A stretch of 64,000 nucleotides of DNA from NCBI GenBank assembly GCA_032719365.1, contig CM064866.1, forward strand, positions 7,111,781-7,175,780. Reading direction: 5' to 3'. Made by a program: the position numbers and the translations under genes. Shown here piece after piece: positions 22,766 to 33,275 of this stretch. Source of the stretch: Prinsepia uniflora (Eukaryota > Streptophyta > Magnoliopsida > Rosales > Rosaceae). Under the pieces are notes generated by a model, which saw nothing but the letters and a program-made list of their open reading frames with translations, was not told the origin of the DNA and did no database searches. Numbering within the stretch: the first letter of the stretch is position 1; each line of letters opens with the position of its first letter.

Positions 22766-23571
22766 TTTTTTTTTTAATTTTCAATTTATTGTTGTTTTTT
22801 TTCCCATTTTTGGAGTTTGAGACGGAAATGAATATCACTTGATCGAGTTCATTTTTATGAGTATCAAATTGGATGATTGAGATTTCCAACGACTTATTAA
22901 AGGGGTATACCACTTATTCTAAGACTCTCATTTAGTACAAATACATGTACTAAAATTCGTTTGCTATGTTCAGTTGAATAGAATGAAACATATCCAACAA
23001 CAAATAAGAAAATAGATTTGATTTTAATTTCGAATTTATGGAAGTTGGTTAGAAATATAAGAATGTAAGTCACATATTAGAAATGTACAAATTTGAAAAA
23101 CAATTACACGAGGATATTGATATTTAACCTTTGTAATGACAACGAGTTAGTGCCTTAATGGTCCATCATTGGCCCACTAGGATGCCCTAATCGAACCAAC
23201 ATTTTTTTAATTTTCAATTTATTGTTGTTCTTTTTTCCCATTTTTGGAGTTTGAGACGGAAAAGAATATCACTTGATCGAGTTCATTTTTTATGAGTATC
23301 AAATTGGAGAATTGAGATTTCCAACGACTTATTAAAGGGGAATACCACTTAATCTAAGACTCTCATTTAGTACAAATACATGTACTAAAATTCGTTTGCT
23401 ATGTTCAGTTGAATAGAATGAAACATATACTAAACAATAAATAAGAAAATAGATTTGATTTTAATTTCGAATTTATGGAAGTTGGTTAGAAATATAAGAA
23501 TGTAAGTCACATATTAGAAATGTACAAATTTGAAAAACAATTACACGAGGATATTGATATTTAACCTTTGT
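22704..23571 (+). repeat. ~435-bp tandem duplication in the array flank
   Basis: The segment from GACAACGGG in the 3' part of 7SL copy 28 through the spacer to TTTGTAATG (22704-23137) is repeated from 23138. The two halves share the long-spacer segment with AGTATCAAATTGG. The event created an orphan 7SL 3' end. Confidence 0.85.
23138..23201 (+). pseudogene. Orphan 3' fragment of a 7SL gene
   Basis: About 64 bp matching the last part of 7SL (GACAACGAGTTAGTGCC through CGAACCAACA) followed by T7 at 23202-23208. No promoter or 5' part is present; spacer sequence ending TTTGTAATG joins it directly. It arose by the local duplication. Confidence 0.85.
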
Positions 23572-23806
23572 AATGGTATTCAACCAATGTTGTCAAGTTG
23601 ATCTCATTAGGTTGTATTGTAATATTAAAATTGCTAACTTAATAAAGAATTCAATTTGAAGCTTCCAATTTTAATATGAATTTAATCCTATCTTCTGAAG
23701 TAGAGAGAGAACAAGGAATTTAAAACATCCATTTCATAATAATCCGATATCTATTAATTGGAATTAAAATTCTTGCTTCATAATCCTATATCAGATAATC
23801 TTAATC

Positions 23807-23997
23807 GCCGAGCATGGTAATGCTAGCTTGTAACCCAAGTGGGGGTTTTGAGATGTTGGAACATTGGCCCATCATTAGTGGGTCAGACCATGTGTGGCTA
23901 TATTCTGACTAGCCCTAACCAATTAACGATTTCTACCATGGGAATTGGGTGAAGGCTTTAGGGCACACTGCCCTTAGGAAGAATGGCATAGCGTGAG
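23807..23997 (+). pseudogene. 7SL copy 29, 5' part, interrupted by an LTR element
   Basis: The first 191 nt of a 7SL gene start GCCGAGCATGG. The USE position (23742-23752) is decayed to ATCCGATATCT and the TATA to TTCATAAT (23777-23784). The copy ends at GCGTGAG, where the retrotransposon at 23998 entered; GTGAG (23993-23997) is the target duplication. The 3' part resumes after 31642. Confidence 0.88.
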
Positions 23998-26911
23998 TGT
24001 CAGGACCAACCCCGGTTTCACCCCAAAAACCGAGGTAAATCCTGCTCTCGTATGACACCCCGACACAACACTAACGTAAACTACTAAACTTCACCGTCAG
24101 ACACAGGAGAAACTATACAAAACATTCCGAAGTTAAAGGTTTACAGAGCATAGTACTAAATACAAAAGAAAGAAAACCGGTAACTAGATACACGCACACG
24201 GGAAATTTAAAACACTTCGGGGTCGCTCTCGTAACTTCTATGCCTCCGACGCTGCCTCGACGCCAAAATCCCGCTCTAGCTCCACGACCTGGAGGGCAAT
24301 TTAAAACAGAAGGTGTGAGTGGACCATAAATAAGAAAAGAATTTCCGAAAACGATTTCATAATAAAACCAGGGTTTTAGCCCTCCGTTTTGAAACCACAT
24401 GCATAACCCAGTTACTAAAAACAGTTATAAATCACATAAAGAGCGTCATAAAAACAAAATTGAAAGCCATTACAGAATCACGTCATAAACATCATAAAAC
24501 CATATCATAAAACATAAGTCTCAAACAATAATAATTCGATCAAACCTGTAGATCTATCAGAGTCTTTAACCTCCCGAGTCTTTAAACTCAATCCAGGCCT
24601 CAATAATATCCGAGTCTTTAAACTCCCGAGTCTTTAAACTCAACAGGCCTACGGGGGAAATATCAATATATCCGAGTCTTTAAACTCCCGAGTCTTTAAA
24701 CTCAATCCGGGTCTTTAAACCCAATCCGGACCCGTCCCCCGTCAATCACAATATCCGGGTCTTTAAACCCAATAACCAGATCCAGAAAATCCAATCCAAA
24801 ACCATTTGAAAACCATTTCCATTCCATATCCAAACCCGAATCCGAAATCACTGGTCTGATGCCCTTCCGGCATCCCGAACCGTCATTCCGAACCCAAATC
24901 CGGAAATCCACTTTCCAACTTTAAAACCAAATTCCAATTTCCGAAATCCGATTCTAAAACCAAAAACCTTAATCATCGAAATCACGTCTCAAAATCCATT
25001 TATAAGCATTCAAAACCAGTTATCATTTGAAAACCCAAAACCATGGCATTATACTCAGAAATCGACATTCCTCGTAAAACGTGTCAATTACGTTATTTCT
25101 TGAAAACCGTGCAATTATGTAAAACTAACATCATAAATCCAACAATCACATATAAAACCATAAAACAATTATAGAAAAACATTTATGCATGCTCGAGTTT
25201 AAAGAAAGGGTCCACTCACAGTACCGAACCCTCAATCACGTCCCGAACGTCTCGTACGTTCCTCAGCTTCCTCGGGAAGTCCCGATCCTATCAAAAATCA
25301 CCGAAGTACGTTACTAACACATCTACGAAGGTCCACCTAATTTTCCCCAAAAATCCCCGGGTCCTAAACGTAACGAACCGGAATCCTAAACCTTCAACCT
25401 CGCGGAACTAACCTCAAAAGACGTCCGAACAACCCGAAATCAATTCCAATGGACTCGTCACAACACCTAGACCAAAAACCATGTTGACAACTTCCTCAAG
25501 AACCACCGCACGCGCCCCCACGCACCGACCAAAGTGGCTGCGCGTGGGCCTCACGCGCCTGCTACAGTGTCACCAGCAACCTTTGGTCGACCCGGTTCGA
25601 ATCGGTCTCTGCAACTCGAACCGACGTGGCCATTTCTCCGCCGTCCCGCCACCAAAACTGCTCCTCTCTTCACCATCTTCATCGTCCAACCCTAAGCTAC
25701 CCATTCCCCTACTCCAAACACCTCGACACGGTCCAAAACCCAACGACTCAAACTCAAAAAAAAACCTGACAGTCCCCTGTTTTCTTCTCCGGCCATCCAA
25801 GTTCTCCCTCGTCACGGCTTCGACACCCAGAGCTTCCTAGGATCTCACTGAAGCTCACCTAACTCACCAAATCCCTCGACTCAGTCCCTAAGTCCACGAC
25901 TCACCATTTTAAAATCACGGAAAAACAGAGCACTTACACGTGGAGAAGGAATTACCTGCCGTCGAGCGCCGCCGTGCTCACCGCCGCACTCCCTGGGGTC
26001 CGCAGAGTCGTCCTTGTTCCCTGTCGAGTCCAATTGCACCAACACACGGCCACACCACCACCACGATCTCCCACTTCTTCTCTGTTTTCTCTGGTTTTCC
26101 CGTGGCTCACATCTCACCCACACACAACCACTGCACCTCTTAACCTTCTCACTGTCTCCCTCTCAATCTCTGAGTCACTCCTCACTCACCAGAACACACC
26201 AACACTCACGTTCACCTCTCAATTTTCTCTCAATCTCCCCCTCTGTTTTCTGTTCTTCGAACACCCACACATAACACACACGAACACTCAGCCCAAATAA
26301 TTGGACTGTGCACCCTAAAACCCTCGTCAAGCCCCACGTGTCACCATCTCCTCAAACCTCACACAAAAATCTCCTCTTTGCCCTGGACAAGTGTCCAAAT
26401 CCGGTTGCACCATGCCCCACAGCCAAAAGACCAAAATGCCCCTTCTTGAACCCAAAATTACAATTGTGCCACTACCTTTCTAGACCCGTAACTCACTCAT
26501 CCTAACTCCGATAAACACGTGCCGCCTGTCGTTGAACTCAGGACGACAAGATCTACCTAACGGTCCTAGGTCAACGTGCCAAAACCCGATCGTACGAAAA
26601 GTCATCTTTTCCCCCTAGTTTAACCAAATTACAGTTATGCCCTCAACCTTCTGAACATCAAAACTTCCTCCTCGGATGTCGGAATCGGGCGTGCCACCTA
26701 TCTACGGATTCGTGACGTCCTAAACCACATCACAGTCATCGGTCAAAACCCAATTGACCGCCCGAATTAAAAGTCAACTTTTTTCCCGAACTAGGGGCAA
26801 AATCGTCATTCTAGGCTAATGACCTTATCGGGACCAACTAACCCCCGATTAAGCTCACTAATCTCATCTTAAACATTTCCTTAACCCCATTTCCCGGGAC
26901 AGGTCGTTACA
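23998..26911 (-). repeat. Element 1, left LTR (3' LTR in element orientation)
   Basis: 2,914 bp, with + strand ends TGTCAGGACC and GTTACA. It contains a minisatellite of GAGTCTTTAAACTC-like units at about 24558-24773. Apparent reading frames at 25.4-26.5 kb are low-complexity Pro/Ser/Thr-rich and not genes. Confidence 0.88.
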
Positions 26912-27409
26912 ACCTACCAACCTAAAAAGAATTTCGTCCCCGAAATTCCACAACTAGTTCCCAACACTAGGGGTCTCCTACCCGGTAATCCATACTAGCT
27001 TAACAAAAACCACTCCTGGGTTTCCTGTCTATCATCTCCACCTTGGGTATTTTACTCCATCCCCAACTACAAGTTCACTACGTCTAACCCTTTCTCCGTA
27101 CCACTAAAACTTTATGGTGTACGCAAGGGAAACCCTATGAACAGAAAACAAAGGTATTTTAAAATACCTCATATGGAGTACCCAATAGAATTCATAGAGT
27201 ACATCCTCACGTACTGCCACCTCACCTTCCAGAACCCATCTCAAGTCCTAACCCAGAACAATCTAATCCAACAGGAAATCCTATCTACTGGCTCACTCCC
27301 TCGGCTGCTACTTCGACCACTTGTCGGATAAATCTACAAAGTCCTAAAGGCAAACTCTAAATTGTGGGTTCTCTCCTTCAATAACCTCATATCGATCAGT
27401 TATAGTCAC
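26912..27409 (-). other. Element 1, internal remnant downstream of gag
   Basis: About 500 bp between the gag stop and the 3' LTR. No RT, integrase or protease motif is seen in any frame. The segment next to the LTR should hold the polypurine tract; the minus strand reads ACGAAATTCTTTTTAGG before the LTR, which is a poor tract. Confidence 0.6.
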
Positions 27410-28585
27410 TCATTTCTCATTTCTTCCGTCATCCCTCAACGGAACTAACGGTAACACTCCAGGTCTCTTAGGGTAAATCCTAGACTCTACCCCGGGATCT
27501 AACAACAAAGTAGGTACAACACAACCAAGGATAGTAAAAATACATGTCCCCGCACCTGGTGCCGACTGAACCTCCTGCTGAGTCATCGAAAACACTCGGG
27601 CCTGAGATCCTGAAGATCTACCACGTCCCCTCAAACTACTAGTGGCACCACCACCTCCTCTAGTGCCCGCTGTCCCTGACGCTGTACTCTGTCCGGGCTC
27701 CGCCGCTCCTCGGCCTACACCACCTTCCTGTGGTAACAGTGGACACTCACGTCGGAAGTGACCTCGCTCCCCACAGTAGAAACAAACATCCCGACCTGGT
27801 CCACCACTCGGTCTCCCCGTCGACGCAACAGACGTCGCGCTAGCTTGTGGAGTCGGCTGTGCTCGGTAACCTCGAAATCCTGAACTCTGGAAACTACCAG
27901 GTCAACCGAAACGATCATCGTCCGACGATGATGCTCCACTGAAGTTACCTCTCTTCGGTGTCCTCAGACTCGAAGCTCCAGAAAAAGGTGGCTCCCGGCA
28001 TCGTACCGGCAAGCTAGCCTCAACCCTCACCGCAGCGTCCGACAACTCTCGGAGGGTAGTAAACGATCCAGCCGTCACTATGACTCGAATCTCACCTCGC
28101 AGGCCCAACTCAAACCTACGGCACTTCTCGGCTTCAGTGCCCACAAACGCAAGAGCAAAACGAGACAACACCTGAAATTTCTGTTCGTACTCAGCCACAC
28201 TCAGATACCCCTGTTGGAGCTGCAGAAACTCAGCCTCCTTGGCATCACGGAAAGAGCGAGGATAATACTGATCTAAGAACCTCTCCCGAAACGTCTCCCA
28301 GGTCACAGTGTGGGCGTCCCAGCCAGACAACTCGAGGGTATACCACCACTCGTACACCGCACCGTCCAGTAAGAAAGTAGCCAGTAACATGCGATCCTCC
28401 GGTGGGCAATGCATCACTGCAAAGATCTGCTCAAGTCTCGTGATCCACCTCTGGGCTTCCTCAGGATCTGCCCCACCACTAAAAGTAGTAGCCCCGAGCC
28501 GCTGGGCTCGATCAATCGTAGCAATCTATGTCCCTCTTGCTGCTTCGTCTTCAAGTCGTGGAGAGGGTCTACGTCTCGGAGGCAT
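27410..28585 (-). pseudogene. Element 1 gag (nucleocapsid) with two in-frame stops
   Basis: The gag frame starts MPPRRRPSPR at 28585 and reads to 27410 in one frame (about 390 codons), interrupted by TAG at 28526-28528 and TGA at 27902-27904. The retrotransposon gag domain is clear (EWWYTLELSGWD, FRERFLDQYYPRSFRD, FLQLQQG). A CCHC zinc knuckle of the form C-FY-C-GERG-H-FRRE-C follows, encoded near 27750-27790. The tail (QARVFSMTQQEVQ) is the lead-in to protease in related gypsy elements, but the frame ends before any D-S-G. In a complete element gag coats the RNA in virus-like particles. Confidence 0.85.
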
Positions 28586-28678
28586 CGTCAATCGCACGGT
28601 GAAAGAGGCATATAAACAGTCAAACAACCTAAACACAACCTCACAGACCAACAAACCCAAAAAACTCGACAAACCTAT

Positions 28679-28690
28679 GCTCTGATACCA
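28679..28690 (-). other. Element 1 primer-binding site (tRNA-iMet)
   Basis: The minus strand reads TGGTATCAGAGC two bases after the LTR end, complementary to the 3' end of initiator tRNA-Met. This fixes the element's orientation. Confidence 0.9.
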
Positions 28691-28692
28691 AT

Positions 28693-31642
28693 TGTCACGA
28701 CCTACCCCGGTTTCACCTCGAAAACCGAGGTAAATCCTGCTCCCGTCTGACACCCCGACACAACACTAACGTAAACTACTAAACTACACCGTCAGACGCA
28801 GGAGAAACTATACAAAACATTCTGAAGTTAAAGGTTTACAGAGCATAGTACTAAATACAAAAGAAAGAAAATCGGTAACTAGATACACGCACACGGAAAA
28901 TTTAAAACACTTCGGGGTCGCTCTCGTAACTTCTATGGCTCCGACGCTGCCTCGACGCCGAAACCCCGCTCTAGCTCCACGATCTGGAGGGAAATTTAAA
29001 CAGAAAGTGTGAGTGGACCATAAATAAGAAAAGAATTTCCGAAAACGATTTCATAATAAAACCAGGGTTTTAGCCCTCCGTTTTGAAACCACATGCATAA
29101 CCCAGTTACTAAAAACAGTTATAAATCACATAAAGAGCGTCATGAAAACAGAATTGAAAGCCATTACAGAATCACGTCATAAAAATCATAAAAACATATC
29201 ATAAAACATAAGTCTCAAACAATCATTATTCGATCAAACCTGCTGGATCTATCCGATTCTTTAAACTCCCGAGTCTTTAAACTCAATCCAGGCCTCAATA
29301 ATATCTGAGTCTTTAAACTCCCGAGTCTTTAAACTTAACAGGCCTATTGGGAAAATATCAATATATCCGAGTATTTAAACTCCCGAGTCTTTAAACTCAA
29401 TCCGGGTCTTTAAACCCAATCCGGGCCCGTCCCCCGTCAATCACAATATCCGGGTCTTTAAACCCAATAACCAGATCCAGAAAATCCAATCCAAAACCAT
29501 TTGAAAACCATTTCCATTCCATATCCAAACCCGAATCCAAAATCACTGGTCCGATGCCCTTCCGGCATCCCGAACCGTCATTCCGAACCCAAATTCGGAA
29601 ATCCACTTTCCAACTTTAAAACCAAATTCCAATTTCCGAAATCCGATTCTAAAACCGAAAACCTTAATCATCGAAATCACATCTTAAAATCCATTTATAA
29701 GCATTCAAAACCAGTTATCATTTGAAAACCCCAAAACCAAGGCATTATACTCAGAATCGACATTCCTCGTAAAACGTGCCAATTACATTGTTTCTTGAAA
29801 ACCGTGCAATTATGTAAAACTAACATCATAAATCCAACAATCACATATAAAACCATAAAACAATTATAGAAAAACAGTTATGCATGCTCGAGTTTAAAGA
29901 AAGGGTCCACTCACAATACCGAGCCCTCAATCACGTCCCGAACGTCTCGTACGTTCCTCAGCTTCCTCGGGAAGTCCCGATCCTATCAAAAATCACCGAA
30001 GTACGTTACTAACACATCTACGAATGTCCACCTAATTTTCCCCAAAAATCCCCGGGTCCTAAACGTAACGAATCGGAACCCTAAACCTTCAACCTCGCGG
30101 AACTAACCTCAAAAGACGTCCGAACAACCCGAAACCAACTCCAATGGACTCGTCACAACACCTAGACCAAAAACCATGTTGACAACTTCCTCAAGAATCA
30201 CTGCACGCGTCCCCACGCGCCGCCCAAAGTGGCTGCGCGTGGGCCTCACGCGCCGCCCAAAGTGGCTGCGCGTGGGCCTCACGCGCTTGCTACAGTGTCA
30301 CCAGCAACCTCTGGTCGACCCGGTTCGAACCAGTCTCTACAACTCGAACCGGCGTGGCCGGTTCTCCGCCGTCCCGCCACCAAAACTACTCCTCTTTTAA
30401 CCATCTTCATCGTCCAACCCTAAGCTACCTATTCCCCTACTCCAAACACCTCGACACGGTCCAAAACCCAACGACTCAAACTCAAAACAAAACCCGACAG
30501 TCCCCTGTTTTCTTCTCCGGCCACCCAAGTTCTCCCCCGTCACGGCTTCGACACCCAGAGCTTCCTAGGATCTCACTGAAGCTCACCTAACTCACCAAAT
30601 CCCTCGACTCAGTCCCTAAGTCCACGACTCACCGTTTGAAAATCACAGAAAAACAGAGCACTTACACGTGGAGAAGGAATTACCTGCCGTCGAGCGCTGC
30701 CGTGCTCACTGCCGCACTCCCTGGTGTCCGCAGAGTCGTCCTTGTTCCCTGTCGAGTCCAATTGCACCAACACACGGCCACACCACCACCACGATCTCCC
30801 ACTTCTTCTCTGTTTTCTCTGGTTTTCCCGTGGCTCACATCTCACCCACACACAACCATTGCACCTCCTAACCTTCTCACTGTCTCTCTCTCAATCTCTG
30901 AGTCACTCCTCACTCACCAGAACACACCAACACTCACGTTCACCTCTCAATTTTCTCTCAATCTCCCCCTCTGTTTTCTGTTCTTCGAATACCCACACAC
31001 AGCACACACGAACACTTAGCCCAAAATAATTGGACTGTGCACCCTAGAACCCTCTAGTCAAGCCCCACGTGTCACCATCTCCTCAAGCCTCACACAAAAA
31101 TCTCCTCTCTGCCTTGGACAAGTGTCCAAATCTGGTTGCACCATGCCCCACAGCTAAAAGACCAAAATGCCCATTCTTGAACCCAAAATTACAATTGTGC
31201 CACTACCTTTCTAGACCCGTAACTCACTCATCCTAACTCCGATAAACACGTGCCGCCTGTCGTTGAACTCAGGACGACAAGATCTACCTAACGATCCTAG
31301 GTCAACGTGTCTAAACCCGATCATACGAAAAGTCAACTTTTCCCCCTAGTTTAGCCAAATTACGGTTATGCCCTCAACCTTCCGAACATCAAAACTTCCT
31401 CCTCGGATGTCGGAATCGGGCGTGCCACCTGTCTACGGATTCGTGACGTCCTTATCCATGTCACAGTCATTGGTCAAAAACCAATTGACCGTCAGAACTA
31501 AAAGTCAACTTTTTGCCCGAACCAGGGGCAAAATCATCATTCTAGGCTAACGACCTTATCGGGACCAACTAACCCCCAATTAAGCTCACTAATCTCATCT
31601 TAAACACTTCCTTTACCCCAGTTCCCGGGACGGGTCGTTACA
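28693..31642 (-). repeat. Element 1, right LTR (5' LTR in element orientation)
   Basis: 2,950 bp, with + strand ends TGTCACGACC and GTTACA. It differs from the left LTR by many scattered substitutions and small indels, including a duplicated ~30-bp CGCGCCGCCCAAAGTGG segment near 30210-30270. The insertion is therefore not recent. Confidence 0.88.
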
Positions 31643-31758
31643 GTGAGGTTGTGTTCACAGCGCAGCGACTACCTCCCGCTCTTGGCAGTGGAAGGACAAC
31701 GGGTTAGTGCCTCCATGGTCCATCATTAGCCCACTAGGATGTCCCAATTGAACCAACA
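31643..31758 (+). pseudogene. 7SL copy 29, 3' part
   Basis: Begins with the duplicated GTGAG, then GTTGTGTTCACAGCGCAGCGACTACC (core altered to CAGCGCAGCGA) and runs to CCAACA with T9 at 31759-31767. With the 5' part it makes one 302-nt gene body. Confidence 0.88.
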
Positions 31759-31767
31759 TTTTTTTTT

Positions 31768-32457
31768 ATTTTCAATTTATTGTTGTTCTTTTTTCCCATT
31801 TAGGAGTTTTAGAGCACATTAATATCACTTGATCGAGTTCATTTTTTATGAGTATAAAATTTTAGAATTTAGATTTCTCACGACATATTAAAGAGGAATA
31901 CCACTTAATCTATGACTCTCATTTAGTACAAATACATGTACTAAAATTCGTTTGATATGTTCAGTTGAATAGAAAGAAACATATATTAACCAGTAAATAA
32001 GAAAATGAATATCACTTGATCGAGTTCATTTTTTATGAGTATCAAATATGAGAATTTAGATTTCCCGAGACATATTAAAAAGGAAAAACACTTAATCTAA
32101 GACTCTCATTTAGTACAAATACATGTACTCCAATTCATTTGATATGTTTAGTTGAATAGAAAGAAACATATAGTAAATAGTAAATAAGTAAATGAGTTGG
32201 ATTTTAAATTCAAATTTAAGGAAGTGAGTTAGAAATTTGAGAATGTACGTCACATATTAGAAATGGAGAAATTTGAAAAATAATTACACGAGGGTATTGG
32301 TATTTAAGCTTTTTAATGATATTCCACTAATGTTGTCATGTCGATCTCATTAGGTTGTATTGTAATATTAAAATTTCTTACATAATAATGAATTCAATTT
32401 GAAGATTCCATTTCTAAAATGAATTTAATCCCATCCTCTGAAGTAGAGAGAGAAGAA
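31768..32457 (+). repeat. Long-type 7SL spacer remnant, end of the array
   Basis: Spacer sequence of the long type, including a ~187-bp tandem duplication (31821-32007 and 32008 to about 32194, each starting AATATCACTTGATCGAG). It then follows normal spacer order up to GAAGTAGAGAGAGAA, stops before the promoter would appear, and abuts the JMJ-like exon. Confidence 0.8.
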
Positions 32458-32709
32458 GGTGATGGGGTTACTTTGACTTTGAAGATGATGCATGGTACTA
32501 AGAGGATGAGCGATTTTGTGGGTGAGAAAGTTATGGAAGATGAGGATGGTACAAAATAGGAGGAGGGTAGAGTGTTTGGGATACTCTGGCTTTGAAGAAA
32601 CAAGGTAGGACTAGAAAGAAGGATACATATTTGGTGCGAGAGAAAGTTGGGGAAGGTGGTGATAGAGGTAGAAAGAATGCCCAAATGGATAGTGGGAATG
32701 GTGACAAAT
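32458..32709 (+). pseudogene. JMJ25/IBM1-like gene remnant, N-terminal exon, left part
   Basis: Lys/Glu/Gly-rich coding-like sequence (KRMSDFVGEKVMEDEDGTK, later TYLVREKVGEGGDRGRK) before the zinc-finger exons. It has an in-frame TAG at 32557-32559 and a frameshift soon after, then is cut by the copia insertion at 32710. The left limit is where 7SL spacer similarity ends, so the true 5' end of the gene is missing. Confidence 0.6.
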
Positions 32710-33275
32710 TGTTGGCAATCAACAGCAGTTCTTGATGGCTTCAGGTAACCTCCTTCTTCTCACTTCTCTCACGCACACACTAGCTGAAACAATTGGGATA
32801 GGATGACTGTGTATGCTATGCTTTAGAAGATAGGTTGATCTTGTAATCTGTTTGGATTGGAATTGCTGGTTTAGGATTGCACTCTGTAGTGATTTAATCA
32901 CAATGAACTGTAATTGTTTGTAAAAATAACTATGAGTAGAGTTTGACAGATTCTTATGATTTCTTTCTCTCCAATTCGTGTGTTATCTTTTTCTTTCTTT
33001 CAATTACAATATATGAGAGTACATTTTTGTTAGACGGTTAGGAAGGCTGTTACATTCTAACAGCTCAACCAAGTACATGAGGACACCTAGCCTAAGTCTA
33101 GAAGCGTGTGACAACTAGCACTCTTGCCCTCCAAGTAATTCACCTCACCCCTCATGTGATGAATGAGACCCTAACCGTTTTAACTCCCACACAGCTCACA
33201 CACTCTTGTTCACACTAAGGCACCATATTGTTGCTCTTAGCTTATCTGATTAGTGTAATAGCTTAGGGTCCAACA
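32710..33275 (-). repeat. Copia 1 left LTR (3' LTR)
   Basis: 566 bp, TGTTGG...CCAACA. The purine tract lies inside at 33276-33288 (minus strand GCATAGAGGGGAG). Confidence 0.93.

Larger units (their letters stand above)
23998..31642 (-). mobile_element. Gag-only Ty3/gypsy-like LTR retrotransposon (element 1)
   Basis: A 7,645-bp element inserted in 7SL copy 29, flanked by GTGAG on both sides (23993-23997, 31643-31647). It reads on the minus strand: its LTRs start TGTAACGACC and end GACA. LTRs of 2,914 and 2,950 bp enclose only 1,781 bp. The internal part has a primer-binding site for initiator tRNA-Met and a gag frame with two stops, but no protease active site, RT, RNase H or integrase. It must have moved using enzymes from another element. 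The structure resembles a LARD-like derivative that retains gag. Confidence 0.88.

Noticed and set aside
25481..26505. Pro/Ser/Thr-rich frames of 65-119 codons in the LTRs (also at 30.2-31.0, 50.1-50.6, 56.7-58.0 and 61.3-62.6 kb)
   Set aside because: They occur in several overlapping frames in GC- and pyrimidine-rich LTR sequence, sit at matching places in all LTR copies, and match no domain that I recognise.
27715..27939. 74-codon minus-strand frame overlapping gag of element 1 (and the matching 101-codon frame at 58993-59298)
   Set aside because: It is in a different frame from the gag-zinc knuckle frame that both elements share, so it is a shadow.
28679..28690. tRNA fragments at the TGGTATCAGAGC sites
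   Set aside because: They are primer-binding sites next to LTR ends, only 12 bp long, not tRNA genes.
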